A DNA stretch of 64,000 nt from Gossypium raimondii (GCF_025698545.1 NC_068567.1:6324001-6388000), one strand, 5' to 3'. Positions 23,354 through 36,733 are shown, counted from the first letter of the stretch. The notes: generated by a model from the letters alone, not told the origin. Made by a program: numbers and translations.

Positions 23354-23882
23354 TGCCTTGGACACGTTGACATGTGATAGTCATACATTGTTCTTGATAT
23401 TTATTCTTTGACTTGTCAATTTCCACTCCATTGCCAATCCTTTTCTCTTTGAGAGATTGGACCATACTCAATAATTTTTGTATTATTTATAGAAAGGAAA
23501 ATTTTAACTGATATATAGCTGGTATTTGCATGTCATTTTGGCTAATTCTGCTTTATATATAATGTTAGATATATGTTGGCTGATTCTACTTTGCATTTGA
23601 TGAACTGTTCGTTTTTCATGTTTGGATGTGTCGGATACAAGTGTCGAGACATGGGTTACTTCAAGAAGAAGTAAAGGGCAAACCACAGTAGGTTGGAACT
23701 GCTTGAAATGCTTGTGTTTATTCCATCATTGAAAAAGAACAAAGTGTAGGAAACAAGAGTTCTATAGCAAATAGCAGACTACTTAGAAACCATGTAAAAG
23801 CAGCATTTACATGACAGAAGTCCAATCCCATAGTGTTATTCTACTATATGTGCTGCTTCTCTAAAGCTTCTACTTTGAACTC
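23354..23882. other. 3' regions of two convergent genes
   Basis: The 529 bp between the stop codons of XXT (+) and the ARM protein (-) must hold both 3' untranslated regions. No further gene is seen. Confidence 0.5.
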
Positions 23883-25128
23883 TTACTGGGAAGAAACGAC
23901 TTTGATCATCAACTGAGCTTGAATCATTGATAAATTTGACTGGCAAAAGCTTTGCCAATCCTCCTCCGTATCCAGCTTTTCGTTTTCTGTAAATGCCTCG
24001 TATACTGAAAGTACAATGCTTCTTGCTGCTTCTCTGGCCTCTGGCAGCCTATCGTTTAGCAAATCCGAAGCCATTTGAAGCAAGGTAACTGACCCGAACT
24101 CTTTGATTTCTTCTGATCCCTGCAATGAGTTGGGCAATGTTCAACATTCTATGAATGGAAAACAACAACTTAGCCATGGAGTTTTCTTAGTAGTTTTACC
24201 ATTTTGTAAACAGAATTGGAAATGGAAACTGCAGCTTTGGCTCTGACTCTAAGGTTGCCATGGTTAACAAATCCGCGGAGCTTTTGAAGCAGGGGTAAAG
24301 CAGCAATGGAGTTAACCATTGCTGTCAGCGACTTATCGGCTTCTTCACACACAAACTTCTTGTCCTGAGAGGCTTTCAGTAACAACTGCAGTAACTGTAA
24401 ATCCACCACAAATTTAACTCATCAAAGCAGAAACTCGAAAACCGGAAAAGAGAAATGATGATCAGGGTCAATTGGGCTACCCACCAGCTGATCAAATGCA
24501 CTAGAATCAGTTGAAAGCAATTTTTCGCCGTAGGCATTGAAGATATCTGAAGCAGCCATAATCGAAGTCTTGCAAAGAGCACTTCTCGGGTTCTTCATTG
24601 ACTTTACCACTACCAACATCACCTTCTCTCTGCATAATCACATACATTTTATCAGTTCAACACCCTTGTTCGATACATATCCAGGCACTAAAAATAAGAA
24701 GTTCGAATCTTACAGGACAGGAAGCAGTAGACCTGGGTGATATAAAGAGAAACGCCTAGCATCGTTCAACGACTGACAAACCTTAACCCAATCCTTCGAA
24801 TCTAATCCTTCAACTAAGCTCTGAAAACATCAAACCGAATCAGAATCGTGAAATTGCAAACAGGGTTTTACTTCATTTTTTAAAAAGTAAATAGTAAAAA
24901 TGGATTTACTTGGATGTTTGATTCTGGGTCTTGAAAGGGTTTGAGATCCTCGGAAGCGACATAATCAACGGAGGCATCTATGGGTTGCGGTAAAGGAGCT
25001 TTGTTCTCATCGTTTACGCTGATCTCGGAAGCTTTTTTCTGGGGTTGAATCGACACTTTGGCTTGTTTCTTGGGTCTGAGACCGTCTGGTACAATGGAGA
25101 GTGCATTATCTATGGGTCGCAACGCCAT
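23883..25128 (-). CDS. ARM/TOG-type helical repeat protein
   Basis: Five exons on the minus strand, 24910-25128, 24714-24820, 24485-24629, 24200-24394 and 23883-24119, join in frame to a 300-residue protein. All borders are GT-AG. The first 73 residues are low-complexity and basic to acidic (MALRPIDNALSIVPDGLRPK onward). The rest consists of amphipathic helical hairpins, for example LVEGLDSKDWVKVCQSLNDA, VMLVVVKSMKNPRSALCKTS and VNHGNLRVRAKAAVSISNSV. This pattern, with an N-terminal W-hairpin and a K-N-P-R-S-A-L-C-K-T helix, resembles TOG domains of CLASP and FAM179/TOGARAM proteins. Arabidopsis has small uncharacterised ARM proteins of this kind. A tubulin-binding role is possible but only inferred. 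It converges with XXT. Confidence 0.85.
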
Positions 25129-25409
25129 TTTTTTTTTTTTTTGCTCTGAGCAGAAAGCGAGAGGAAAAATCTATGATCTCAAAACAGAGTGGTTCGAAGC
25201 TATGAGAATCGGATTTTTTTAGGCAAAATTTGAATCTATAAAAGGTTAGAGAAATTGAATTTACTTTTTGATAGGGAAAAAGAGATAAGGGTTAAAGAAC
25301 GTTGCAAAAATTCAAATTTTCAAGAAAGAAAGGAAAGAAGAGACGTTAGACTTTTATATTCTAACGGTCGAATCTTTAAAGTGGCCATCAATTTTCTCTA
25401 ACTCCCTAA

Positions 25410-25943
25410 TAGACCCGTTCATAGTTGGGATAGGTCTAAAGGCTTGTCCAAAATTTAAGAGGATTTGAACAAAAATATTAGATTTAGGTTTGGGTAAAAA
25501 ATTAGGCATGTTTAAAATATGGTCGGGTTTGAGCTTAAATATTCAAAATCTAAGCTTGACCTGACCCGTTCTCAAGTTTATAATATTTTATACTATGTTA
25601 TTTTTATATATTATGTTATACATTAAAAAAATAAATCTATACTAAATATATAATACTAGTCTAACGTAAACATTAAAATATGTTAAGATTATATAAAGAT
25701 TTCAATAAATAAAAAAATATTAATATTAAAATAATATAATATAAATATTTTTAAAAAAATCTAAAATATAATATGAATAGGCCAAAAATAGACTTAGGTT
25801 AATCTTTTGCAAATATGGGCGGATTTGGGCAAAATTTTAAGCATATACTTCGGTTTGGTCGGACTTAGACAAGTATAAAGTATGTTAACATCATGCTTAG
25901 ACTCGGCCTAAATCCAGTCCAACCCGGCTCATGAGCACCTCTA
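25410..25943. mobile_element. Diverged hAT-type element
   Basis: The left edge TAGACCCGTTCATAGTTGGG and the right edge in complement, TAGAGGTGCTCATGAGCCGG, resemble the termini of the element at 11018-11426. The inner ends carry words such as GGTCGGGTTTG and CTGACCCGTTC around an AT-rich centre. No clear 8-bp duplication remains. It lies about 280 bp upstream of the ARM gene start codon. Confidence 0.55.
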
Positions 25944-26489
25944 CGCCTACTGTTTTTTTTTCTTTTTTAAATTTAAATTATTGATTTTCCTAAACATAAT
26001 ATTAAATAAATAAACTTATTTTTATATTTTTAAAATTGATAATTATTTCGCTCTTTAAAACATAATTAAAAAATTATTTAAAATTCAATTATAAAAAAAT
26101 AAAAATATTAATGTAGTTAGAATTTGAGCTATTATGAGATTTAAACAACTAAACAAAGCCCATTTCATGAACACCTATAGCTCCTCTTGTCAGGATGAGA
26201 TATCTATGTTGGCAAGTTCTTTAGGTTTAATTGGAGGCCAATCGCAACAAATTTGCATTACAAAAACTTCAATTAAATTATAATTTTTCAAAAATTCAGA
26301 GGGAATAAAATGCAATTTTACCCTATAAAGTATGAACTAAAAGGGACATAAATTCAACTTCATAATGGTCAAGTTGAGCTTTGAGCTATTGATTATTTTA
26401 GTGCTTAAGTAAACCATGAGCTTAATTTAATTAACTCTAAAATTTTCCATTGTTTTTTTGTGGAAAGAAGCAAAATTGAAAACAAATTA
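25944..26489. other. Intergenic region, no gene seen
   Basis: AT-rich sequence without a recognisable gene or a clear terminal repeat. Confidence 0.35.
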
Positions 26490-26830
26490 ATTACATCGGA
26501 GACTTTTGAGCAAGGCTAACACTTGCTTTAACAATAGGAGAAATTGCTAACACCTCCATTGGAATCTCTTCAAGCACCGTTGGATTTTGATTGTATTAAA
26601 AGTAAATTTTACTATACAATCAATAATTATATTAGACTCCCTGGGAATGTGTTGCATGACCCAATGTCCGACCTTCGCTAAAAGTTGATGAATTCTTCTA
26701 ATGAGGGTGGAGTTCGAATTTGTCAAGGACAATTCCTAAATAGCTTTGACCGCCTTCAAGCTATCTGTTTGAATCATCACTTCCTCAAATCTTCTTTCTT
26801 GGATAAGGACCAATATAATTTCAAATGGAC
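26490..26830 (-). pseudogene. LINE-type RNase H domain remnant
   Basis: Translated on the minus strand, the segment contains MIQTDSLKAVKAI, then LIRRIHQLLAKVGHWVMQHI followed by PRESNIIIDCIVKF, and farther on IPMEVLAISPIVKASVSLAQ in another frame. This is the C-terminal part of the RNase H-like domain found in plant LINE-type elements and their host-derived relatives. An in-frame stop and at least one frame change separate the pieces, so it is a dead fragment. No other LINE parts are adjacent. Confidence 0.65.
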
Positions 26831-28005
26831 AAATAATTAGTCTTGAAATTGAGTATAGGAATTAAATTTAATTTTACTAGCTAACGAGCTTAATTGAATA
26901 AGTTTAAAAAATTCGATTTTTTCTTCAATCAAGTTCAAATTTTGAAAATTAATTCGAGTTCAACTCAATTTCAAATTTTATTATTAATTGAGTTGATAAA
27001 TCGACCATAAGTCCATTAATCACGTGTCATATGCACGTAGGGCTTGTAGAAGATAACATTAAAGTGTTTAATATACATAATTTACAAATTTAATATGACA
27101 TAATTAAGTTATGGGATAAATTTCAAAGTTACATGTGAACTTTGATTAGATGTGTAATTTGATACATGAATTTTGATTTGGTATAATTATATATATAAAA
27201 TTTTAATTGTGGTTCAAATGTATATATAAAATTTTAATTTTGATTCAATTGCATATATATAAAGGAATAAATACATCAATTTATTTTTATATTAGGTATA
27301 TATAATTATTTGTATTACAGTATGTATACTTAAAATGGTGCTATATCGACAATTGTGTTAGTAATTTGTGAAAAAGTGAATTAAGTTCATATTTCATGTA
27401 TAAAGCATCACAAGATCAAAGTTCGTATATAATATTGCACATTGAACCAAATTTCGTGTTGTTAACCAGTGTGATTAAGAAGGAAGAGAAGGTGGTGGTT
27501 ATGATGGTGGTTCACCCTTAGTAGGGGCGGAGAGCCATTGTTTGAAATGTTTGGTTGTAAATCTTGGAAGGTTAGGTTTGGTTGGATAGAAGAAGGAGAA
27601 TAAGTTTTTATGTCTTACCCCCTCTCTCAAGTGTCATGGTAAACTTAAATATGGGAATAAAAAAAGTACACACGTCCTAAGCTTACTGACAGTGGAGTTA
27701 TACATTGTTTTCTTGTAGTGGCAGCGATGTGACATTTTAGGATATAACATTTTAGGATAATTGGGCAATCAATTAGTCTAATACCTTATGTGCATCTGGC
27801 GAGGGTGGTCCCATGAAAGTTTGTAAGTTTACTATAATCCAAGATTCGCTAGGCTCGCTTGATTAGAGGTTCACCCAGCATGGACATGGACATGTTAAAC
27901 ATGTGGCATGCCCGTTTATGACATGTGGAAGGACACGTGGAGGAAGTATAATATATGTAGTTTTGAGATTTATCCCTTTAAGTTATGTGATATACACTAT
28001 TTATA
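26831..28005. other. Intergenic region, no gene seen
   Basis: About 1.2 kb of AT-rich sequence; the short GGTGGTGGTTATGATGGTGG patch near 27492 is not part of a long reading frame. Confidence 0.35.
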
Positions 28006-28014
28006 GAGAACTTT

Positions 28015-28525
28015 GGTCAGATTCTTTTATTAGCCTTTATATTAGGTGTATGACGTGGATTTAGTTTCTGTATTTTAATTTGGTCATTTAAAATCCTTTT
28101 ACTTTCAAATTTTGAAACATCATTCTTACACTTGTTATGTTATTTTCAAAATTTCATGCAACAAATATATTATCGTATGTGTAATGTCATACTAACTTAC
28201 TATTTTCTCATAATACTCATAGAAATGCCAAGCTATTTTAGTTAACGGATTTAATAGATATTGTTTAAGTTAAGACTAAAATTTCAAAATTCAAAAAGCG
28301 TAAGAAATAAAATGATCAAATTGGAGAATATAGACTAAATTTACAACTTACGCATAGTAACATAACTAGTAGCAAAATTTAACTTAGTAGATTTAATTGC
28401 TACCCTTTAGATCAGGATTAAAATTTCAAAATTCAGAAAGTGTAGGAACTAAATTTACCAAATTAGAGCATAATGACTAAATCTTTAATTTACACATAGT
28501 ACAGGGACTAACAGCAAAATTTGAT
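28015..28525. mobile_element. MULE-like MITE upstream of the BTB gene
   Basis: The left end GGTCAGATTCTTTTATTAGC and the right end in complement, ATCAAATTTTGCTGTTAGTC, are diverged inverted repeats, and matching continues through GGATTTAGT and TTTAATTTGGTCATT-like words. Flanks GAGAACTTT (28006-28014) and AAAAACTTT (28526-28534) agree at 7 of 9. It is 511 bp, ends 189 bp before the BTB start codon, and is related to the elements at 21284 and 61250. Confidence 0.65.
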
Positions 28526-28714
28526 AAAAACTTTTAATAACTATTTAGCTTTGATAATCTAATTTAATCCGATTCGACAAAAGAAAGGTTCTTAATATAG
28601 TCAAAACGATGCGTTTTGGGTTAAACTTTCAATCACTGACTAATTAATAAACTAAAAAGAAGAAGAAAAAAAGCTCTTTTCTCTTCCTCATGTCCATAAA
28701 CGGCGACCTTTCGG

Positions 28715-31700
28715 ATGGAACCGCAATTCTCGAAGCACCGATCGTACGGACAACCAACGCACCACCACCATCACCAGCCGCAATTGAAAATGTCGATTCC
28801 ACCGCCACCGCCTCCTCCACCACAGCACTCTGAGAACGACCGTAGCTGCAGCGAACTCAGAGCCTTCGATTGTAACCTCAATTCCCTTTGCGAACATATC
28901 CGAATGGAAGGTTTCAACGGCGGTTCCTTCTCTGACATTGTCGTTAACGCCATGGGATCCACCTACCACCTCCACCGCTTAATCCTCTCCCGTAGCTCTT
29001 ACTTCAGGTTTAAAACGAATGACAAATAATAAAAATAAAAACCTAAGTTTTAATTTTTTATAATTATAAACTAATTTTAGTTTTTTTTTAATAATTGAGG
29101 AATATGCTTCACGGGCCTTGGAAAGAAGCTAATTCTCCGGTTGTAACGCTAAACGTCGACGACAGCAACGTTAACGGCGAAGCAATCGCGGTCGCGTTGG
29201 CTTATTTGTACGGACACCATCCCAAGCTTAATGATAATAATGCGTTTCGCGTTTTAGCTGCTGCTTCATTTCTTGATCTTCAGGTTCTTTTAAAGTTAAA
29301 TGGTTTTTTAATCATTTCAGAGGTAATAAATTAAAATTTTTTATTGGTTTATAATTTTGTGAATTCGAAACTGCTTGTAGGATCTATGTGCTATATGTAC
29401 GGATTTTATTATATCTGAGCTCTGGACTTCGAATTTCTTAGCATATCAGGTTTGAACTATAATTTAACAAATTTCTTTTTTTTTTCTCTACTTTTTTTAA
29501 TCAAAATTGGGATGTAAAATATAGGTTTTTGCCGAGAATCAAGATTATGGGGTACATGGAGAAAGGGTGAGGAGTGCTTGCTGGGGCTATCTTTGTCAAA
29601 GTGGTGCCATGGAATTGAAAGAGGTAAAGCTTAAAAGGTTACAGTTTTGGTGTTTTTACTTTTTATCAACTCAAGTTAATATCTATTCGTTATTTTATTA
29701 TCATGACTAAATTGTAGAGGAACTAATTAGAATGCTAGAGAGTGAATTTTAAGTAGGCAACATTTTTGTGGAATGTAGGTTAATGGTGAATGTTATTTCT
29801 TATGAGTTTTCCAGTATGCTTATCTGATTGGTCATTGGGTTTTCCTCATCATGGATAGGTGCTTCCTAAACTTTCATCTCAGACGTTACATGCATTACTG
29901 ACATCTGATGAGCTGTGGGTATCTAGTGAAGAAAAACGGTAGGATTTATTTGCAGTCCTGTTTCTTAAACTTGGGTTTGGCGGTTTGTTTTTATACTGTT
30001 GGGTGATCTATTGTGTTTGTTTTTATCAAAAGGTTTGAACTGGCATTGTACACCCTTCTCGCAAAAGATGCTTTTTACCAGCCGGAAAGATCTGGTCAAG
30101 GAAGTTCCTCCTCTTCTGAGATAGATGTCGGCACTTCTCTTGAGTCTTCTAAAGGAAAGGGAAAAAATTTAGTTGATAGCTTTCATGGTAAGAAATTGGA
30201 ATCTGAATTGAGACATTTAAGTTTAAAAGATAACTACTCAGAACTTAGAAGCTCCCAGCTGATCTTGCAGGTTGTGTAGTTGACATACCAGCAGGAATAT
30301 CTAGCGCTGACCAACAGGTTCAGCGGCCTAAATATGCTCGTTCAGAATCTCTGTGCCCCTGTAGCATGGATCAGTCTTCATCAATGAGTAGTTCATTTTC
30401 AGAGGGTATAAGAACTTCACATTCATATGTTGAAATGCCAATTGGTGATGGAACAAGTGGAGGAATGGCCATGGAGGGGCCATCTGAGGAAGGCTCGTGC
30501 TACCAGTTGAATAACAATAATTGGCTTGCAAGTGATCAATCAAAGCATTGCTCTTCTGAGGATTCTTCCTGTAGTGGGCTCATGTTAAATGATTGGGGAA
30601 GATGTAGCATGGCTTCTTTGTCTTGGGGTGGCAGGGTTGTGGGTAAAAGACAGGTAAAAAGCTATGCAAAAGGGAACTGTGGGGTTGGTGGTGAGGAATA
30701 TGATGCTTTTGTTAATATATTTGAAGGGGGTTCTCTTCTATATTGCAATATGTCCTTTGAGGCACTTTTGAATGTGAGGAAACAACTTGAAGAATTGGGG
30801 TTTCCTTGCAAAGCTCTGAATGATGGCCTTTGGCTGCAGGTTTGTTTTCTGCACCCATGTGCTTCCTTTTCTGTTATGTCTGACGCTGTATTAAGAAATA
30901 CCTGTTGAAGTCTGGATATATCAGCATGTTAACGGTTATTCTGGTGACAAACACAATTGAAATTGATGAATGGGTTTTAGGTTAAATATTTAGGAACTCA
31001 TTGAACCTGGTGGTATTTTGAGTTTTTATATTTTAGACTTATGGAAGATGGCAAAGACTTCTATTCTTTTTATCTTGGGAGTTTCTCCCTTTGTAATATA
31101 AGCATTTACAATTCCTTGAAATTTTGGCCTCCTCTTGTGGAAAAATTTGGCCTCTGCATGTGGCTTTGATGAGGATTTGATTGTTTTTGCTTGTATGGCC
31201 ATAATGTAGATGCTATTACGCCAGAGGGTGCAAGAAATTGGAGCTGACACTTGCAAAAATTGCTGCCTTACTAGTATGCAATGCAGTTGCAGGCAGCCAT
31301 TTGGTATTCAACATGGAGTAGCTACTACAGGCTATTATGTGCAAGAGCATGACCAAAGTCATCTAACTGGTAACATCAGAAATGTGTATGTGGCCGACAA
31401 TGCTCAAGATGAAGGAAATGGCCTTTTTAGGCCAGTTAGAGTGCAGGTTAGGGGGGCTATTGATGGGCTTGCAGGTATTGGACGTGGTGCTACTTCTGTT
31501 CCTGCAACTTTGTGGACTCCAACACGTTTTGTCTTTTCTCGTGTGCCCTTTGGTATGGGCAACAGAATTGGCCAGCAGTCTCCTGCTAATGAGGATTCAG
31601 AGGCTAGAGCCGACCATAATGGAGACATGTCTGGAGGTGGCTTAACAGCTCTGGTGGAGTTAAGCCAAGGAGGAACTAGTAATGCCATTAATGTTCGTGA

Positions 31701-33327
31701 AGAACAAACAGAGAGGAGTTGCGAGTTGGATCCCCAAAGCAAAGTGCCTATGACTTCTATTGCAAGGCCAGCTACTAGTGGGATTGCCATGCAGATGTTA
31801 GAGACACCAGATCGAGCCATTGGAATTGACTGGGAGAATGCAACTAGTTCTTCTATATCATTGGACTTGAAAACCCCTCTAAGTCACTTCCCTTCCTTCC
31901 GTTTTGGGTAATTTTTTTCTTGTTTTGTATAACTGTTGGTTTGTGCTTTGTAATTTCAAATAAGTAATATAAAAGCTTCCATAAACTATGGAAGTTGGTG
32001 CATATAGTTGTTGGTGGAAATTCTTCCACTTGGTGTCTTGCGCATTATACTATTTTGTTGGAAATAATTTGTTTTCGGTAATTCAACTATATTACTTACT
32101 GATAGGTTTGCCATTCTTGATCTTGTGTCTAACACATGACGTACTTCTTATGTTCTAGAGAAGCAAGAGCACATTTGTAGGGATTTTAGGGTGCAATTTG
32201 TTATATATTGCCTTTGTTAAAATCCATAGATCTTGTCAGTATTTGTCTTTTTCCTTTTTTTTGTTTTTGTTAGTCAAAGACTTATTCTGATAATGCTCTG
32301 TAAATCTTTTGCTGGCTCTACAGGGTTCAATTTGAGGATGTGCACAGGCTCAGTGATGGTCAAGTCAAGCACTCTCCCGAGTTCTTTTATGCCGGTTCAT
32401 TGTGGAAGGTATTTGAATATGAAAGACCCTTTCAGAACCCCAGGACTGATTTAGTTCCAACTCCACAACTGTCTTAATATCTTATTTAATCAGAATAGGT
32501 TCGATTGTTTATCTGAAAGAAAATTATGAAACCAATAACCTGATGTTCTTGCACATTTCTTTATTTATTAAGCTTTTTAATTTTATATTCCATGTTTGTA
32601 TGAAGATTTACGTTATAAGATTGGTTTCAATTTTCAGGTTAGTGTTCAGGCCTTTAATGATGAAGATCCTCAAGGACGTAGGACTCTGGGTAATGTTCTA
32701 AGGCTAAAAACTTGAGAACTTATCCTTTTGTTTTTCCAAGGTCATAAAAGACAATTTTGCAGTTGTTTTCTCAATATAGTTTTCTCCCATCACAGGACTA
32801 TTTCTTCACCGTCGGAAAGCTGAAATAACTGATTCTCTTGGAAAGGTCAGCCCTGTTTTGCCAAATCAAAGCTTGAGATGGTCTTTCATTTAATCCATGG
32901 AAAACAATCTTTTGCTATATTTGTTAACTGGAGCTTTTGAATAATACGAAACATCCTGTTTTCACTTTTCAGGTTCACATGTTTATCGATTCGCGGGAAA
33001 AGGTCACCGCTCGTTATCAGGTAATAGATTCTATTACTTAATGTAGAATTCAAAAATCTAGTAAGTTTAAGTTCAAATCGAAGCATTTGCAATCTGTTCC
33101 CTTATTCATAGTTATGATGACCTTCTGTTTTCATACCTTCATTTTTCCAGCTAATTTGTCCATCAAAGCGAGATGTAATGGTGTTCGGAAGCTTCAAACA
33201 GAGGGGCACTCTTCTACCAAAAGCTCCCAAAGGTTGGGGATGGAGGACAGCTTTGTTGTTTGATGAACTTGCTGATCTTCTTCAAAATGGCGCCTTGAGA
33301 GTAGCTGCCGTCGTGCAGCTTGTCTGA
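28715..33327 (+). CDS. BTB/POZ protein with MATH-like C-terminal region
   Basis: Thirteen exons join in frame to 852 residues: 28715-29007, 29100-29283, 29381-29449, 29525-29623, 29859-29938, 30033-30187, 30271-30839, 31210-31907, 32324-32408, 32638-32689, 32796-32845, 32973-33020 and 33151-33327. The N-terminus has poly-His and poly-Pro runs. The BTB domain spans about residues 66-175 (SFSDIVVNAMGSTYHLHRLI, then LSRSSYFRNMLHGPW), followed by BACK-like helices (LSSQTLHALLTSDELW). A long Ser-rich linker leads to a C-terminal region with VSVQAFNDEDPQGRRTLGLF and VHMFIDSREKVTARYQ that resembles a MATH/TRAF fold. BTB proteins often recruit substrates to CUL3 ubiquitin ligases, and a germ cell-less-like relation is possible; neither is proven. 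Intron 6 is only 83 nt and free of stops, see findings. It converges with TCTP. Confidence 0.88.
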
Positions 33328-35077
33328 AATCAAACAACAATGTTAGCCCTGTACAAAGTTACTTTTCGGAGTGAGATCATCGGATACTGGTATGTTCAAT
33401 TTTTTTTTTGGTTTTCTTGTGCATCTGTGGATCTTTTTGGAAGGTCATATCCTTATCTAATGGGTACTTGAAAAAAAAAACTGAAGAATCGGAGCAACAT
33501 AAGTCTGGGAATGGAACATTGTAGGAAACTAAAACCTGACATACATTGCTTTCTGCATTTTTGGTTTTCAAAAAAAAGAAGAAAAAAGAAAAATAATTGT
33601 GATTCTTGTAAGACCTAATTTCATTTGGCATAGTTAATTGTATGTATAATGTAATTATGATAAAAATATAGATATTGTATCACTTACCAATGGATGGAAT
33701 GAATGCTGAAATCAAGAAATGTATCAAAATAACTTGTTTACTATTATTTCTGAATTGTGTAACTTTTTCTTTTGTTTTAAATTAAAAAAGAATCTGTAAT
33801 GGAAATCAAATTATGAAAAATTTCAACCTTTTTCTCTTGTATAACAATAAAGCATTGGGATTAGCTTAATTCAGCAGCACATGGGTGATGGTTGATTTTA
33901 GTGACCTTTGTCAAATTTAACAGTTGGTACTGTATTGTATTATCAAAGAAAATGTGATTTTGTAAAACTCGATTAAATGGGTTAAAAACCATTCAGTTTT
34001 GTTATTATAAGGTATAAAATGAATGTATATTAATATTTTTACAATCTTTCTTGATTTCTTTGCCCTCATTTTTAAGTTATTTTTCTTCATTTTGTTCATT
34101 ATTATTAAAAGTCAATGATATAATTGGTTTTAAATAGGAGCTAAAATTTTTAAAAGTGCAGGTTAACCCTTCTTGAAAATACTCGAATGCCATATATTAG
34201 ATTTTACATTATGTTTTTATTATGTTCTCTCTGTTTTTTAAGCAATATTTGAGCACTTCTATAAATGTTGAGCTTTTATATAACCGCTTTTTACGTGAAT
34301 AATTTCTTTTTGGTTAGATCCTAATTTGAACATTTAGTCTTATTTAAAATACCATGTAAATTCGATATGATCTTGTATATATTTCATTTCATATTGTTTG
34401 ATTTTTTGTTGTGTTGACCATTCGGAACCAAGAAATCAGTATCATTTAAGATGTTGTCAAAGCCTGAACCGAAGAGCAAGTTCACAAAACTAACGTCACA
34501 CAATAAGTTTCTAACAAAGGATGAAGTGATAATGGAGTAAACCATTTAAGATGCTTTTTATTTCATGCACTACTTAAATTTACCAACAAAGTTTGATGTT
34601 CTTAAATTCTGGTTACGTGTAAATCTTCAAGAAAATTTAAACCTGACAATTCTGAAAATGCACAAATTAATCCATATCATCCATTATAGTTTAGATATCA
34701 AAACACTCGAACATATGCTCATTTAAAAAGTCTAATTAGAGACAAACAAATAGCTTGAGTATTTTCATAGGTTTATGAATTTTGCATTTAAAATAATTAA
34801 AATTTAGTCATAATATTATGTTTAACATGCCATATTTGTCCCAAAAACCTCCTTCCAATAAACTTAAGTAGTAATAGAACAAAGAGTTAAATTATTGTTT
34901 AGACAACCCATAAAAATAGAAACCATTCCATGATAAAACAACAAACAATTAAATCAAAAACATCAAAAACCATAAATAATTTATGTCTTTAGCAGAGTAC
35001 TGAAAATAAGAGACAAAAGCAATAATAAAAAGGACTAAATTCTTCAGCAACCACTTTTTTTCCCTTTGCTTCAAACC
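33328..35077. other. 3' regions of BTB gene and TCTP
   Basis: About 1.75 kb between two convergent stop codons. It is AT-rich and holds both 3' untranslated regions. No further gene or defined repeat was found. Confidence 0.45.
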
Positions 35078-36620
35078 TCAGCACTTGACCTCCTTCAATG
35101 CATAGGCAAAGTACAAAAATGTCGGGTCAACAGCACCATCCTTGTAGTAAGCAAATACCAAACATCCATCATCGTGCATGCTCTCTCCGACAAAACTGCA
35201 ACAAAAACCCAGATTTTTAGTTCTACTAAAAACCGAAAAGAATTTGACAAAGTACGATAAGAGGTAGGCAACTCACAATTGAAGGTCCTTCAATTTTGAA
35301 AGCAAAAACTTGGTTGCTCCCTCAATGTTTTTCTTGAAGGACTCTTGCTTTTCCGCATCCAGTTTCGGTGTCAAGTTCTTGATGAACTTCTTCATGAACA
35401 CGACAAACTGCTTCTTGTCGAAAGGGGGTTGCTCCTGCAAGTGTGTAATGGAATATACTATTCAAGTTCTACCTTGAAAGTTGATAAGTGTGAAATAGTT
35501 TTGAATTAGAACTGACTAACCTGAAGCCTGAAAGTGTCAACAATGTCAACAACCTTCACAGATTGGTCATCAACACCTTCATCCTCATCAGCATCTTCGG
35601 CTGAAGGATTGGCACCAATGTCAACATCAATAGCTCCTTGCACAACCCACTAAAAAGCAGCAAAAAAAATCAGGCAAACTGCATTTAGATCCCTTTTCGC
35701 AGTATGAAAAATCTAAAACCTTGTAAGCTAACAATTTCCCAATATACTAACCTTTCCCTCAACTTCCCACAGCATCCCATTCTCGATTTCCTTGTAGGAA
35801 AATGAGTCAGAAAGAAGCTCGTCACCTGAAATTAATCATCATAATTCATTCAACTCAACACGGCAAAGCTAACCAACACGCTTGCATCAACAAGATTCCC
35901 CTAAGTATAGCAATAAAAAATCCCTATATTTTAGCTTTAAGAAACACCAAGAACATAGTTTGTTCAACTTGCCTTGGTCCTACAATGCGGAACAAACTTG
36001 CAATAACAAGCAACTAAATTAAACCCTAAGCACAATAATCAAAGATCTATGAATTTTAGCATTAAAAACAAAAACCCAGGTTACCACAATTATTAAACCC
36101 AACAGCTAAAATTTGCGGACGCTGAATCTCATAAGCTAAAAAAGCCATGATTTAAAAAGTCAACTCCATTCCACCAACACACTTGCATCAACAAAATAAA
36201 TAACCCTAAACAAAAGCACCCATCTTTTTTAGCTTTAAAAACAGTAAGATACTAGAATTTGAAGACCCGACAGCTGAAATTAATAACTCTATGCAGAGCA
36301 ATAAAAAAGATCCGTTCTTCTTCCAGCTTTTTAAACACCCAAGCTCACTAAAATTTAATAGACTCAATAGCTAAAATCTGTTTTGAGGTTGAGTTTTGTT
36401 GGGATCTCTACTTTTTTATCGATTAAAACAAACAAAAAAAAACAAATAAACCCAAACATGGATTAGTAAACACAGATCTAATAAAAACCGCAAAAGCTAT
36501 AAAACTAAACGAAAAGCGATACAAATCAATGAAAACACAAATCAAGATCAGAGAGAATGTTGGGTTAAAAAAAGAAGCAAAAGAGTTAATACCGGAGATG
36601 AGATCCTGGTAAACCAACAT
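35078..36620 (-). CDS. TCTP: Translationally controlled tumour protein homolog
   Basis: Five exons, 36593-36620, 35752-35825, 35521-35649, 35277-35434 and 35078-35195, join to 168 residues, the exact usual plant length. The product starts [20 protein letters not shown] and ends [11 protein letters not shown]. It contains the TCTP1-like [20 protein letters not shown] acidic loop and the second signature in [24 protein letters not shown] is an abundant cytosolic protein that binds tubulin and calcium, and it promotes cell proliferation, with proposed links to TOR and Rab GTPases. Intron 1 is long (767 bp), as is common for highly expressed plant housekeeping genes. A TATA box and a pyrimidine-rich leader lie upstream. 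The last exon ends 1.75 kb from the convergent BTB gene. Confidence 0.97.
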
Positions 36621-36696
36621 GGTCTCTCTCGAAGCGAAAAGCTAAAGACTTTTTGGTTCAGAGAGATGAAGAGAGAGACGCAGGCGGCGGCGAGAG

Positions 36697-36716
36697 AGAG
36701 CGAAAGAGGGGCTTGA
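36697..36716 (-). promoter_or_regulatory. Pyrimidine-rich, TOP-like leader start of TCTP
   Basis: On the minus strand the leader contains CCCCTCTTTCGCTCTCTCTC about 25-35 nt downstream of the TATA box, where transcription would be expected to begin. TCTP is a classical 5'TOP mRNA in animals, and TOP-like leaders respond to TOR in plants. The exact transcription start is not known, so the role is inferred. Confidence 0.45.
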
Positions 36717-36733
36717 AAAGATCGGACGGATGG

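Noticed and set aside
31404-31820. 138-codon open frame on the minus strand
   Set aside because: It is antisense to BTB exon 8, whose plus-strand frame joins neatly to its neighbours. No similarity is recognised in the minus frame.
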